Shown: piece by piece, positions 26,310 through 34,202 of the stretch | Numbering within the stretch: position 1 is the stretch's first letter | Layout: every line of letters begins with the position of its first letter | Assembly (NCBI GenBank): GCA_014240385.1 | Contig: JAAZXA010000015.1 | Coordinates: forward strand, 1-47,355 | Reading direction: 5' to 3' | Source of the DNA: Methanobacteriota archaeon | Lineage (GTDB): Archaea > Thermoplasmatota > Poseidoniia > Poseidoniales > Poseidoniaceae | Length of the DNA: 47,355 bases | Position numbers and translations under genes: made by a program | Notes under the pieces: generated by a model | What the model was told of the DNA's origin: nothing | What the model saw: only the letters and a program-made list of their open reading frames with translations | Database searches by the model: none

Positions 26310-27590
26310 TCAGGTTTTTGACCATAACCTACAATCTCCTAACAATTTTTCAAGGGCATCAGCCTGAACATCCAATGTAAATTTGCCTTCCACATGAAGC
26401 CTTCCAGCCGCTGCCCAAATGTTTCGTTTATCTTCATCTTGGGCGGCCTCGTATGCTGCATTCCAATCTCCATTACGCTCTAATAGCATCCCTGAATTAG
26501 CATCCTTCATTGTATAATGAAAGCCACCTTCATCGACAAATAATGCAGGGATGCCAATCGCCATCGCCTCGATAGGAGTCAATCCGAATGGTTCGCCATA
26601 GGCATGAGATACCATGGCAATTGCACCTCGAACCAACTTACGAAGTTGATTTTGCTCAAGTCGTGGCATGCAGAAAAGTCCAACTCCAAGCCTCTTTGCC
26701 TCATTATTCAACAGTACTTTATCTGCATCAGAGCCTCCACCAACTTGAACCAAAGATAGTCCCGTACCAGCGAGGCTGTGCAAAGTTTCCCATGTACCTT
26801 TGACGTGAGAAATACGGCCAACGGTGATGACATACTTTCCATTAACTTCCGGAGTTTTAACATCCTCCTCAAATGCCTCCGATGGCCAGTCCGAGATATC
26901 AACAACATGCATCAAGACTGAAGCGCCAGCACAAAGCCCATCCTTACGAAGCGCCGGTTGGCCATTCTCTAATGAAGGGTCATGTGCAATAGAATAGAAC
27001 TTAGATAACTGGGATTGAATCCAATGCGAGTTTCCACTAATCGCCGCCCCTTTTCTTTTCAATAATGATTTCACCAAGGCGATATCCGTTTTTTTCTGTT
27101 TTCTAAAAAGAAAATTTGTAATCCATGCCGGTCGCTTCAAAGAACCATCCAAATTCCGGTGCAATACATCTTCATGCAGCCATCTAGGAGGTTCGAGGCA
27201 ATGGTAGTGAATGCCGAGACTTTCTGGCAGCAAAGGTAGAATTTCTAAGGTTCCGCGACAGACGGAGAGATGAGCCACATCAGCGCTAGCGATGGCTTGA
27301 CGCAATCCACTAATTTTCGTCCATGCTTTTCTAGCAGCCTTGGATTCCTTGCCAAGGATTTCAGAAACCGCTCCGCTCGGCGCAATATATTCATTTTCTG
27401 GAGAAATAATTTTGATATCCAAACCTTCTGCTAATTTTTGAGCAGAGGGTGGAAATTGCAAAGTCGCCAAGGTAATATCCCAACGTTTGGACCATTCTCG
27501 CATAACCGTCAACAACTCTCGTTCGGCTCCACCAAGCGAATCAAAAGAGCCTCGAACAACAAGTAACTTCAATCGCTCAGCCCCTCCCAT
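26310..27590 (-). CDS. Glycosyltransferase, GT4 family
   Basis: A 426-residue GT-B glycosyltransferase. The N-terminal domain carries GSFDSLGGAERELL, a typical acceptor-side loop. The C-terminal domain carries VGRISHVKGTW, LVQVGGGSDADKV, MPRLEQNQL and EPFGLTPIEAMAIGIPALF, the E-x7-E nucleotide-sugar motif of GT4. It should transfer a sugar from a nucleotide donor to a glycan or lipid acceptor. The start could be ATG 27590 or TTG 27572, which begins the first beta strand. It diverges from the GDP-mannose dehydratase gene, and a second GT4 gene lies beyond that, forming a small surface-sugar island. Confidence 0.92.
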   Translation of the reverse strand: MGGAERLKLLVVRGSFDSLGGAERELLTVMREWSKRWDITLATLQFPPSAQKLAEGLDIKIISPENEYIAPSGAVSEILGKESKAARKAWTKISGLRQAIASADVAHLSVCRGTLEILPLLPESLGIHYHCLEPPRWLHEDVLHRNLDGSLKRPAWITNFLFRKQKKTDIALVKSLLKRKGAAISGNSHWIQSQLSKFYSIAHDPSLENGQPALRKDGLCAGASVLMHVVDISDWPSEAFEEDVKTPEVNGKYVITVGRISHVKGTWETLHSLAGTGLSLVQVGGGSDADKVLLNNEAKRLGVGLFCMPRLEQNQLRKLVRGAIAMVSHAYGEPFGLTPIEAMAIGIPALFVDEGGFHYTMKDANSGMLLERNGDWNAAYEAAQDEDKRNIWAAAGRLHVEGKFTLDVQADALEKLLGDCRLWSKT

Positions 27591-27659
27591 GTGGCGTCGA
27601 GAATTGTCTTCTACCTATGGATTCTGCGTGGGCAGGTGCATCATTCCATTGAAAAGGAA

Positions 27660-27669
27660 GGAGGAGGTG
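27660..27669 (+). promoter_or_regulatory. Strong Shine-Dalgarno site of the gmd gene
   Basis: GGAGGAGGTG lies eight bases before ATG 27678. It sets the start there, not at the first codon of the longer open frame at 27591, which would prepend 29 unrelated residues and run back to the neighbouring gene. Confidence 0.7.
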
Positions 27670-27677
27670 GCGATGCC

Positions 27678-28745
27678 ATGTCCGAAGGAAAAGTGGCACT
27701 TATCACCGGAGTGACAGGACAAGATGGCTCCTATCTCTCAGAACTTCTTCTTTCCAAAGGCTATGCTGTCTATGGATTGGTAAGAAGAACTAGCCAGCCA
27801 ACTCTTGGCCGTTCCCTAATCAACCATCTAAGTGAAAATCCTAACTTCCATCTAATCAATGGAGATATGACAGATCAAGCCAGCCTCGATAACGCGGTCA
27901 AGGAAGTAATGCCTGATGAGTTTTACAATTTAGCGGCTCAATCGTTCGTTCCAGAATCATGGCGTTCTCCACTAATGACTGCAGATGTTACGGGCATGGG
28001 AGCCCTACGCTGCCTTGAGGCAATTAAGCGAAATAAACCAGAATGCCGTTACTACCAAGCGGGCTCTTCTGAACAATTTGGTGAGGTCAAAGAAATTCCA
28101 CAAACCGAAGAAACACCCTTTCATCCACGTTCTCCCTATGGTTGCGCTAAAGTTTTCGCATTCGAGATAACTAGAAATTATCGTGAATCATATGACCTCT
28201 TTGCCTGCACTGGAATCCTCTTTAATCACGAGAGTCCAAGAAGAGGATTGGAATTCGTTACCAGAAAAATTACCATGATGGCAGCAAGAATCTCCGCCGG
28301 CTTTGATGAAACAATGTCGATTGGAAATGTAGATGCAAAGCGCGATTGGGGCTATGCAGCAGATTTCGTCGAGATGCAATGGCGGATGTTGCAACAAGAA
28401 AAGCCAGATGATTTCGTCGTCGCAACAGGCGAGACTCACTCAGTCAAGGAATTCATCGACCTTGCATTCTCACATGTTGGAATGATATTATCATGGCATG
28501 GAGAAGGAGTGGATCGCATCGCTAAGGACCAGAATGGAATTACCCGAGTAGTTACCAATCCAAGATTCTTCAGACCGGCAGAGGTTGAATTACTAATCGG
28601 AAAATACGACAAGGCAGAAGCCGCTTTGGGCTGGAAACCAGGTACAACCTTCACAGGATTAGTCAAAATGATGGTAGATTCCGATGTTGCATTGGTGTCT
28701 GAAGCCAAAGAACGTGGCTATGCGCCTCCAAAACCACCTGAATAG
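27678..28745 (+). CDS. gmd: GDP-mannose 4,6-dehydratase
   Basis: About 355 residues of the extended SDR family. The start is fixed by a strong ribosome-binding site and by ITGVTGQDGSYLSELLL, the NADP-binding loop at the N-terminus. Other marks are DEFYNLAAQSFV, AGSSEQFGE with the catalytic Ser/Glu region, SPYGCAKVFAF with the Tyr-x3-Lys pair, LFNHESPRRG and GNVDAKRDWGYAADFVE, all close to canonical Gmd. The enzyme converts GDP-mannose to GDP-4-keto-6-deoxymannose, precursor of fucose, rhamnose, perosamine or similar deoxysugars. No reductase or aminotransferase clearly dedicated to the next step is seen next to it. It is flanked by two GT4 genes and abuts the downstream convergent one with no gap. 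Confidence 0.96.
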   Translation: MSEGKVALITGVTGQDGSYLSELLLSKGYAVYGLVRRTSQPTLGRSLINHLSENPNFHLINGDMTDQASLDNAVKEVMPDEFYNLAAQSFVPESWRSPLMTADVTGMGALRCLEAIKRNKPECRYYQAGSSEQFGEVKEIPQTEETPFHPRSPYGCAKVFAFEITRNYRESYDLFACTGILFNHESPRRGLEFVTRKITMMAARISAGFDETMSIGNVDAKRDWGYAADFVEMQWRMLQQEKPDDFVVATGETHSVKEFIDLAFSHVGMILSWHGEGVDRIAKDQNGITRVVTNPRFFRPAEVELLIGKYDKAEAALGWKPGTTFTGLVKMMVDSDVALVSEAKERGYAPPKPPE

Positions 28746-29816
28746 TCAAAATAAACTATCAAATGCATTTGCCATTTTTTGAGCAAATCTTTGTGATGAA
28801 AAGTTCTCAGCCCTCTTCAGGGATTCAGCACAACGCCCAGTTGGTAATTCTTTGATTGCCCGACTCCAAGCCATCACATCACCCACGGGAAGTAAAGAAG
28901 CAGTTGATGGAATTTCATTGGCAGAACCAACATCAGCCACTAATACTCTACATCCACCAGCCATCGCTTCCAATGGCGGATAACCAAACCCTTCGGCAAT
29001 GCTGGGGAATAACAAGCCATCAGCATGTTGCCAAGCGGCCTGTAATTCACCTTCTGACACTCGTCCCTGCCAGCGCAGGTCAACCCCATGAGCAGCAGCC
29101 AGTGCTTTCAATTGCTTCTCAGCATCAGAATTTGATTCAGCACCTATCTTGTGTAGAATAACTCCAGAGAGTCCCCTACATGCACGAATAGCAAATTCAA
29201 GGCGCTTGCGAGGCTCTTCCGAACCCACCAATAACAGGTGCTTTCCCTCACCCTCTAGCCAAGTAGGCTTTGAAAGTGGATTACTTTCAGGATTTCTCTC
29301 TTTGAGAGTTAACCCAAGAGGGACGCAAATACTGTTGACAGTGGGGAAGTGTTTCTTTACTTCAATTAAAGTGGTATTAGAATCACAAATTAGCAGGTCA
29401 GCTCTTGCTAAGCCTGCAATTAATTTTTCTAGATCCTTCTTTCTGACCTTCCCAGGCTTTTGTTCTCCGACCTCAACTCCTTCAGTAATTCGAGGAAATA
29501 GGTGGAAGAGGTCGTGGACAGTAACTGAAACAGGGATTGGACAGTTTTCAGGAATAAGGTGGGCCTGTTCCTGATCCGAGATATGTAATAGGTCCATCAT
29601 CGCCAAGGAGTTTCGTACACGCTTTGGATGACTGCGCCATCGCCGATTGATGCGCGTTGCTGGATTTCCACCCAATTCATGCTCGATAACCCCGCCTACT
29701 GCATAACCTTCGATATTACCTGAATCTAGTGCTTTAACGAGGTCATGATGGGCCCGTCCCAAGCCCGAGGCAGCGCCAGAAGCGCCGCCTCGAGCGAGGA
29801 GAACATCACGGACCAT
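28746..29816 (-). CDS. Glycosyltransferase, GT4 family (second copy type)
   Basis: A 356-residue GT-B enzyme, different in sequence from the first glycosyltransferase. The N-terminus has RGGASGAASGLGRAHHDL. The C-terminal domain has LLVGSEEPRKRLEFAI, RWQGRVSEGELQAAW, HADGLLFPSIAEGFGYPPLEAMAGG (E-x7-E motif) and a final helix. It probably adds a hexose or deoxyhexose from a nucleotide donor. The start is ATG 29816. Its stop is immediately next to the stop of gmd, so the two converge without spacer. With gmd and the other GT4 gene it likely decorates surface glycoproteins, such as the secreted proteins in this window. Confidence 0.92.
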   Translation of the reverse strand: MVRDVLLARGGASGAASGLGRAHHDLVKALDSGNIEGYAVGGVIEHELGGNPATRINRRWRSHPKRVRNSLAMMDLLHISDQEQAHLIPENCPIPVSVTVHDLFHLFPRITEGVEVGEQKPGKVRKKDLEKLIAGLARADLLICDSNTTLIEVKKHFPTVNSICVPLGLTLKERNPESNPLSKPTWLEGEGKHLLLVGSEEPRKRLEFAIRACRGLSGVILHKIGAESNSDAEKQLKALAAAHGVDLRWQGRVSEGELQAAWQHADGLLFPSIAEGFGYPPLEAMAGGCRVLVADVGSANEIPSTASLLPVGDVMAWSRAIKELPTGRCAESLKRAENFSSQRFAQKMANAFDSLF

Positions 29817-29841
29817 GATTTATCCGAGGCGACTTATGGCA

Positions 29842-30441
29842 TTAAACGGTCTCTTGTTCATCCATGTGCATGTGAACTTTATTCCTTACTTTCTTCATGC
29901 GCTTGTGCTTTCTTTCCTTGTGCTTCTCTTCACACTTATCGAGGTCTTGCGAACAACGCTCAAGTTTGTCTGCTTTCTTCTCGAGTTTTTCTTCGATTCG
30001 ATCCAGAGTCTCCTCGTCGACATCACAACCGACAACATTTCGGCAGGCATCTACCATCTGTAAGCCATCGGCAATGCGTGATGTTTTGTTTTCGAGTTTC
30101 TCTTCAAAAGTCATGTTTGCTTTGTCAGCATCATGTACTCTCTTCAAATCATCAAGGGTGCAGTTATCATAATCAGCCAGGCAAGAATTGATTTGCACCA
30201 ATTTCTCGCTAACATGTATTTCATAACCATCGAGAGTTGCGTTATCCACAGTGCAGTTATTCCAATTTCGACAAGCATCTATGAGATCGAGTTTTACATC
30301 GAGCCTCTCACTTTGTGCGTTCAGTCTTTCTTCGATACTGGGCTTATCCTCAGGCATTGCATCGTCAATTGCGACGACTCCTGCTGAGCCTCCAAGCGCC
30401 AGTATCAGCGCCATTATTAGGTTTCCAATTCCGGTTGCCAT
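29842..30441 (-). CDS. Secreted helical protein with tandem cysteine repeats
   Basis: A 199-residue protein with an N-terminal signal or anchor segment (NLIMALILALGGSAGVVA) and an otherwise charged, helical body. It holds two tandem units of about 76 residues. In each, four Cys are placed identically: C-x5-C, 23 residues, C-x6-C (C57, C63, C87, C94 and C133, C139, C163, C170). Both units contain an EE(R/K)L start, a DACRN block before the first pair and a D-x-(D/N)-C block at the second. This predicts two helical hairpins each tied by disulfides outside the cell. The tail is Lys/His rich. ATG 30441 is used; the frame opens one codon earlier at TTG. No family is recognised. Confidence 0.8.
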   Translation of the reverse strand: MATGIGNLIMALILALGGSAGVVAIDDAMPEDKPSIEERLNAQSERLDVKLDLIDACRNWNNCTVDNATLDGYEIHVSEKLVQINSCLADYDNCTLDDLKRVHDADKANMTFEEKLENKTSRIADGLQMVDACRNVVGCDVDEETLDRIEEKLEKKADKLERCSQDLDKCEEKHKERKHKRMKKVRNKVHMHMDEQETV

Positions 30442-30528
30442 CAAAGTCTAACTCTTGTTCGCTAGTATATGAAGAAGAGATGTTCACATACCAAGTTGTC
30501 GTATACAATACCAAATCAAATAGTTGCT

Positions 30529-31533
30529 TTATGCCATTGGTAAATGTCTGATTGGCTTAGCAATACCCAAATCATCGGGGAAAAACATTGTTTGCTCAGG
30601 AATTGGTATCGGAATCATTTCTTTCCCAACCAATGCAACTCGACTTGGAGGCGAATCATCCAACACTTTCCTTCCAACCATAGGTGCTAGTTCGCCTGCA
30701 AATTCTAATATTTCTTCATGCCAAGGCATATTTTCAATGGTCATCAGTTCTCGACTATGCCCAACAAAGACATAACCCTTGCATTCAATGAAATCAGGGT
30801 CAGCACGATTATCGATTGAAGCATATTGAGCGATATGCTCCTTTGCCATGTTCTCACCCTTGACTAAAGTATGGCGACAAACGATTCGGGTATCGAGACT
30901 TGGAAGCATGTCGATAGTCTCCTCTACTTTCTCCCAAACTGCATCTCCCCATTTTGGCTTACAAATCTTGTTGAAGACCTGTTTATTGGGGGCATCGACA
31001 CTAACGTAAAGTTGGGTTGGTAAGGTGTCGAGTTTTTCAATCGCCTTTGGCAATGTGCCATTGGTGACTAACATTGTGGTCATTCCATGCTTATGACATA
31101 ATTCGATATATTCTCCTAATCTGCTGTAAAGAGTTGGCTCTCCATTTAATGAAATAGCAACATGCATTGGGTTCTGAGCTTCCTGGAATTTAGCTGGGTT
31201 GACCTTGTCATTACCACCATACCCTGTAAGTAACCTTCTCTGTGCCCTCACGCTTTCGTAGAGCATATCCAATGGGTCTTGGTCTGCTAATTCGAGGCTA
31301 TCCATGTGTGGTTCACGCCAACAGTATGTGCAGGCAAGGTTACATTGGTCGACAACAGGGCTCATCTGTAAGCAACTATGGCTTGCGATACCGTAGAATT
31401 TACCCTTGTAACATTGTCTGTCGCGAAGTAGGCTTTCCTTGGTCCAATGGCAAGTTTTGACTCCGCCGTGTTCGCCGACGATGTGGTAACGTTGTTTCTG
31501 CAAAGTTGCTTTCAATAATGGATCCATTCCCAT
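30529..31533 (-). CDS. taw1: 4-demethylwyosine synthase, radical SAM (TYW1/Taw1)
   Basis: A 334-residue radical SAM enzyme that makes the tricyclic core of wyosine at position 37 of tRNA-Phe. It has the CNLACTYC cluster motif (C-x3-C-x2-C) after PVVDQ, and three Cys upstream (near residues 28, 41 and 54) that bind a second Fe-S cluster in archaeal Taw1. Further marks are AISLNGEPTLYSRL, TMLVTNGTLP, QLYVSVDAPN and CRHTLVKGEN. The length is that of archaeal enzymes without the eukaryotic flavodoxin domain. The start is ATG 31533. Its presence is strong evidence that the window is archaeal, since wyosine bases are limited to archaea and eukaryotes. Confidence 0.96.
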   Translation of the reverse strand: MGMDPLLKATLQKQRYHIVGEHGGVKTCHWTKESLLRDRQCYKGKFYGIASHSCLQMSPVVDQCNLACTYCWREPHMDSLELADQDPLDMLYESVRAQRRLLTGYGGNDKVNPAKFQEAQNPMHVAISLNGEPTLYSRLGEYIELCHKHGMTTMLVTNGTLPKAIEKLDTLPTQLYVSVDAPNKQVFNKICKPKWGDAVWEKVEETIDMLPSLDTRIVCRHTLVKGENMAKEHIAQYASIDNRADPDFIECKGYVFVGHSRELMTIENMPWHEEILEFAGELAPMVGRKVLDDSPPSRVALVGKEMIPIPIPEQTMFFPDDLGIAKPIRHLPMA

Positions 31534-31711
31534 ATTTTCACGTCCTTGAGCCCAGATTCCTCAGAGGGGCTGGCTCGGGATAGATTGTGGATTTTGGATT
31601 TGGCTTTCAATGCGCCGATACAATATTAACAAGAAATTAATTAAATTTCAGTTAAAGAGTGCCTAATTCATCGCCCTCCATAGTGATATACTAATTGCTG
31701 TAGCGCGAAAC
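31534..31711 (+). promoter_or_regulatory. Intergenic region with likely pit promoter
   Basis: This 178-base spacer divides the divergent taw1 and phosphate permease genes. An AT-rich block lies at about 31620-31655, and GATATACTAA at 31685-31694 is centred about 23 bases before ATG 31712, which would fit a TATA box driving a leaderless or nearly leaderless transcript of the permease. No small gene or RNA is evident. Confidence 0.45.
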
Positions 31712-33793
31712 ATGTGGGAACTGGTTCTCATCGCAGCCATGGTGATTGCCGCCTATATGGCGTGGAACATCGGGGCTAACGATGTCGCTAATGCTATGGG
31801 TACCAGTGTTGGTTCTGGTGCTCTAACATTGAAGCGCGCAATTCTTGTTGCAGCAATCTTCGAATTCCTTGGAGCAGTTCTCTTTGGTAGTCACGTAACC
31901 GATACCATCCGCAAGGGCGTCTTGGATTTCGGCGATGGAGATTTCGGTTATGACTTGAGTCAGAAATTGATGTATGGATTCATGGCTGCATTGTTGGCTG
32001 CAGCCATTTGGTTGACAGTAGCAACCAAGATGGGTTTACCTGTTTCGACAACCCACAGTATTGTTGGAGGAGTTATTGGTGTTGGTTTATTTATTCAACC
32101 ATCTTCAGTCAATTGGGGTAAGGTCGCCGAAATTGTTCTAAGTTGGGTGATTTCACCATTATTGGGTGCAATTCTTGCATTCCTTTCATTCTATGCAATT
32201 AAGAAATTGATAATGGAACATGAATACCCACTTCAACGCACTAGACTACTTGCTCCAGTCTTAGCATTTCCAACCTTTTTCGTTCTTGGTCTTGCGCTTC
32301 AATTCAAGGCCTTAAAGGGGTTTTTCAATAATCTCGACTCCCGAGGCATTATTGATTCTGCAAATTGGTTGCCAGCAAAGGAGAATGGCTCCTTCAACCC
32401 GATGGCGGATTCTGCTTGGATTCCTTTGAATAGTATTTTTGTTGCGATTGCAATAGGAATTGTAGCAAGTGTGGTAATGGCTGCTGCAATACGCCGCTAT
32501 CAATTCAAAGAAGAGGGTTATGCAGGGATGGAAAGAGTCTTCATTTGGTTGCAAATAATCACTGCTTGTTATGTTGCTTTTGCACATGGTGCAAATGATG
32601 TTGCTAACGCAATAGGGCCAATGGCAGCCATATGGGATATCTCAACTTCACCAGATGGTACATTGTCTAAAGATGGTGTCGAAGTACCACTAGGTTTGCT
32701 GCTTTTGGGTGGGATTGGAATCACCATCGGTGTAGCAACTTGGGGCTACAAAGTAATGGATACCATTGGAACGAAAATCACCCATATTACCCCTTCACGT
32801 GGATTCGCAGCTGAATTCGGAGCAGCAACAACAGTTCTCATTTTCTCGATGCCATTCTTGGCTGTACCAATCTCGACCACTCACACTCTTGTTGGTGCTG
32901 TAGTAGGTGTTGGCCTTGCAGGAGGTGCTTCGGCTGTTGACTTCAGGGTCTTCGCTAAGATAGCAGGTAGTTGGGTTGTCAGTTTGCCATTTGCAGGAAT
33001 TGGTGCAGTTATTCTCTACATACTCTTCGCAGGTTCAGGGGTCAACGTCATCATCGTTTTGATACTCTCGGCAGTTGGCGTCATTTACGTGATGCGTCGC
33101 GATGAGCCAGAAGCAAAACCAGAGCCAATCGTACAAGAAGATACTCCAGTCGGCGACGAGGGTGGAAGCATCCTCGATCTATTCCATGAGCATGCAGCAG
33201 CGGTCGAGGAAACAGTCAACCACATGTTGGCAGCAGTATCCAAGGCGGTAAAGGGAGAAGACCCATCAAAGGAAATTAAAGCGACACAAGATGCTGAATT
33301 GAAGGCGGACCAATTGAAGACAAAGACACGAGAATCGATGACAGGTGTACGCATGGCATTCAGTAAGGAGACTTTCTTACACATGATTTCTCGACAAGAT
33401 AGAATTGCAGACTATGCACAAAATGTCGCAGAGCAACTCTCATTCCGGCCTCTTTATGATAATGAAAAGGCCAGAGAACTGGTTCAAATTCATGCTGAAA
33501 AGGTTGTATCAACAGTACAATTGTATGAGGATGCAGTCGAGGAATTGAAGGACCTGGCATATTCAGCATACTCTAAGAAAGAGCAACAAGAGTTATTGAG
33601 ATTAATCAAGGCAGTTAACGAACTTGAGCATGAAGCAGATGAAGCAGAGCGAGAAGCAGCAGCATACGTATTCTCAGAAGGTGATGATGACCCACTTGGT
33701 GCAATGCATATGTATCGTGTATTGCAGAGACTTGATGACGTAGCCAATGCTGCAGAAAAAGCAGCAAACGCCTTCCTGCCAATAGTTACTTAA
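31712..33793 (+). CDS. PiT-family inorganic phosphate permease fused to DUF47/PhoU-like domain
   Basis: A 693-residue fusion. Residues 1-460 are a PiT permease with about ten to twelve membrane helices and the paired signature GANDVANA (near residues 22 and 295), each followed by a VSTTHS/ISTTHT loop (TKMGLPVSTTHS, VPISTTHT). These transport phosphate with Na+ or H+. Residues about 480-693 are helical and charged with SKETFLHMISRQDRIADYAQN and LDDVANAAEKAANAFLP, which is a DUF47/PhoU-like domain. Usually the two are separate neighbouring genes. The fusion suggests direct regulation of transport by the cytoplasmic domain. The start ATG 31712 has a TATA-like box close upstream. Confidence 0.94.
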   Translation: MWELVLIAAMVIAAYMAWNIGANDVANAMGTSVGSGALTLKRAILVAAIFEFLGAVLFGSHVTDTIRKGVLDFGDGDFGYDLSQKLMYGFMAALLAAAIWLTVATKMGLPVSTTHSIVGGVIGVGLFIQPSSVNWGKVAEIVLSWVISPLLGAILAFLSFYAIKKLIMEHEYPLQRTRLLAPVLAFPTFFVLGLALQFKALKGFFNNLDSRGIIDSANWLPAKENGSFNPMADSAWIPLNSIFVAIAIGIVASVVMAAAIRRYQFKEEGYAGMERVFIWLQIITACYVAFAHGANDVANAIGPMAAIWDISTSPDGTLSKDGVEVPLGLLLLGGIGITIGVATWGYKVMDTIGTKITHITPSRGFAAEFGAATTVLIFSMPFLAVPISTTHTLVGAVVGVGLAGGASAVDFRVFAKIAGSWVVSLPFAGIGAVILYILFAGSGVNVIIVLILSAVGVIYVMRRDEPEAKPEPIVQEDTPVGDEGGSILDLFHEHAAAVEETVNHMLAAVSKAVKGEDPSKEIKATQDAELKADQLKTKTRESMTGVRMAFSKETFLHMISRQDRIADYAQNVAEQLSFRPLYDNEKARELVQIHAEKVVSTVQLYEDAVEELKDLAYSAYSKKEQQELLRLIKAVNELEHEADEAEREAAAYVFSEGDDDPLGAMHMYRVLQRLDDVANAAEKAANAFLPIVT

Positions 33794-33809
33794 GAAGATG
33801 TTTCTAAAC

Positions 33810-33839
33810 ACACCTAGTGTAAATAAAACACCCGAGTGT
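33810..33839. repeat. Two near-identical small palindromes after the phosphate permease
   Basis: ACACCTAGTGT (33810-33820) and ACACCCGAGTGT (33828-33839) are both palindromes with ACAC and GTGT arms, about 18-19 bases apart centre to centre. They lie 17 bases after the permease stop. They could be a tandem operator for the genes that follow or part of a transcript end; the sequence alone does not decide. Confidence 0.4.
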
Positions 33840-33880
33840 GCGTGCCTTCACTTCTTCATACATATAGGACTGGGCGCACA

Positions 33881-34065
33881 ATGGATAACGAGCGTAGCGG
33901 CTTAAGTGAGAAATATGCAAGAACAACAAACGACGACTGGAAATGGCTTGATCAGCAAGGTGAAAGAATTTTGGATGGAAGGCATCACCTTGTGTAGAGG
34001 AAATATTAGCAGCAGTAGGTTTAGGTCTACAACAAATCTCAGCAGGAGGGAATTCTAATGGATGA
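33881..34065 (+). pseudogene. Small gene interrupted by an apparent -1 frame change
   Basis: ATG 33881 opens a 38-codon frame ending in TAG at 33995-33997. If the frame slips back one base at that point, it continues for 23 codons (VEEILAAVGLGLQQISAGG and so on) to TGA 34063-34065. Both halves have coding-like codon use and would make a 61-residue protein, but the second half has no start codon of its own. A TATA-like CATATA lies about 20 bases before the ATG. The break may be a real mutation, a sequencing error or programmed frameshifting; there is no classic slippery heptamer. A competing 47-codon frame (33915-34058) overlaps. No homologue is recognised. Confidence 0.35.
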
Positions 34066-34186
34066 CTATCTCGATGCTTACATAGTTCAGGTATTGGAAT
34101 CCCAACAATACCGAAACGGGATTTTCGTTAAGCGTTCTTTGAAGGACATTTTCCTTTCTCTAAGTAGGCGACGTCTAAAGTCCTGA
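34058..34186 (+). CDS. Very small protein (42 residues), unknown
   Basis: An ORF of 42 codons that begins MDDYLDAYIVQVLES and ends in a basic SLSRRRLKS tail. AGGAGGG at 34044-34050 stands seven bases before its ATG, one of the best ribosome-binding sites in the window. The ATG also overlaps the end of the preceding small frames, which suggests translational coupling. Codon use looks coding. It ends 16 bases before the AlkB-like gene on the same strand, so the three may share a transcript. Function unknown; a small regulatory or membrane-adjacent peptide is possible. Confidence 0.5.
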   Translation: MDDYLDAYIVQVLESQQYRNGIFVKRSLKDIFLSLSRRRLKS

Positions 34187-34202
34187 ACCCCTACAGACCG
34201 GT

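Noticed and set aside
33915-34058. 47-codon frame ending in a TAATG overlap with the small ORF
   Set aside because: The overlap is attractive, but codon pattern is poorer than in the competing 33881 frame and its -1 continuation; kept only as an alternative.
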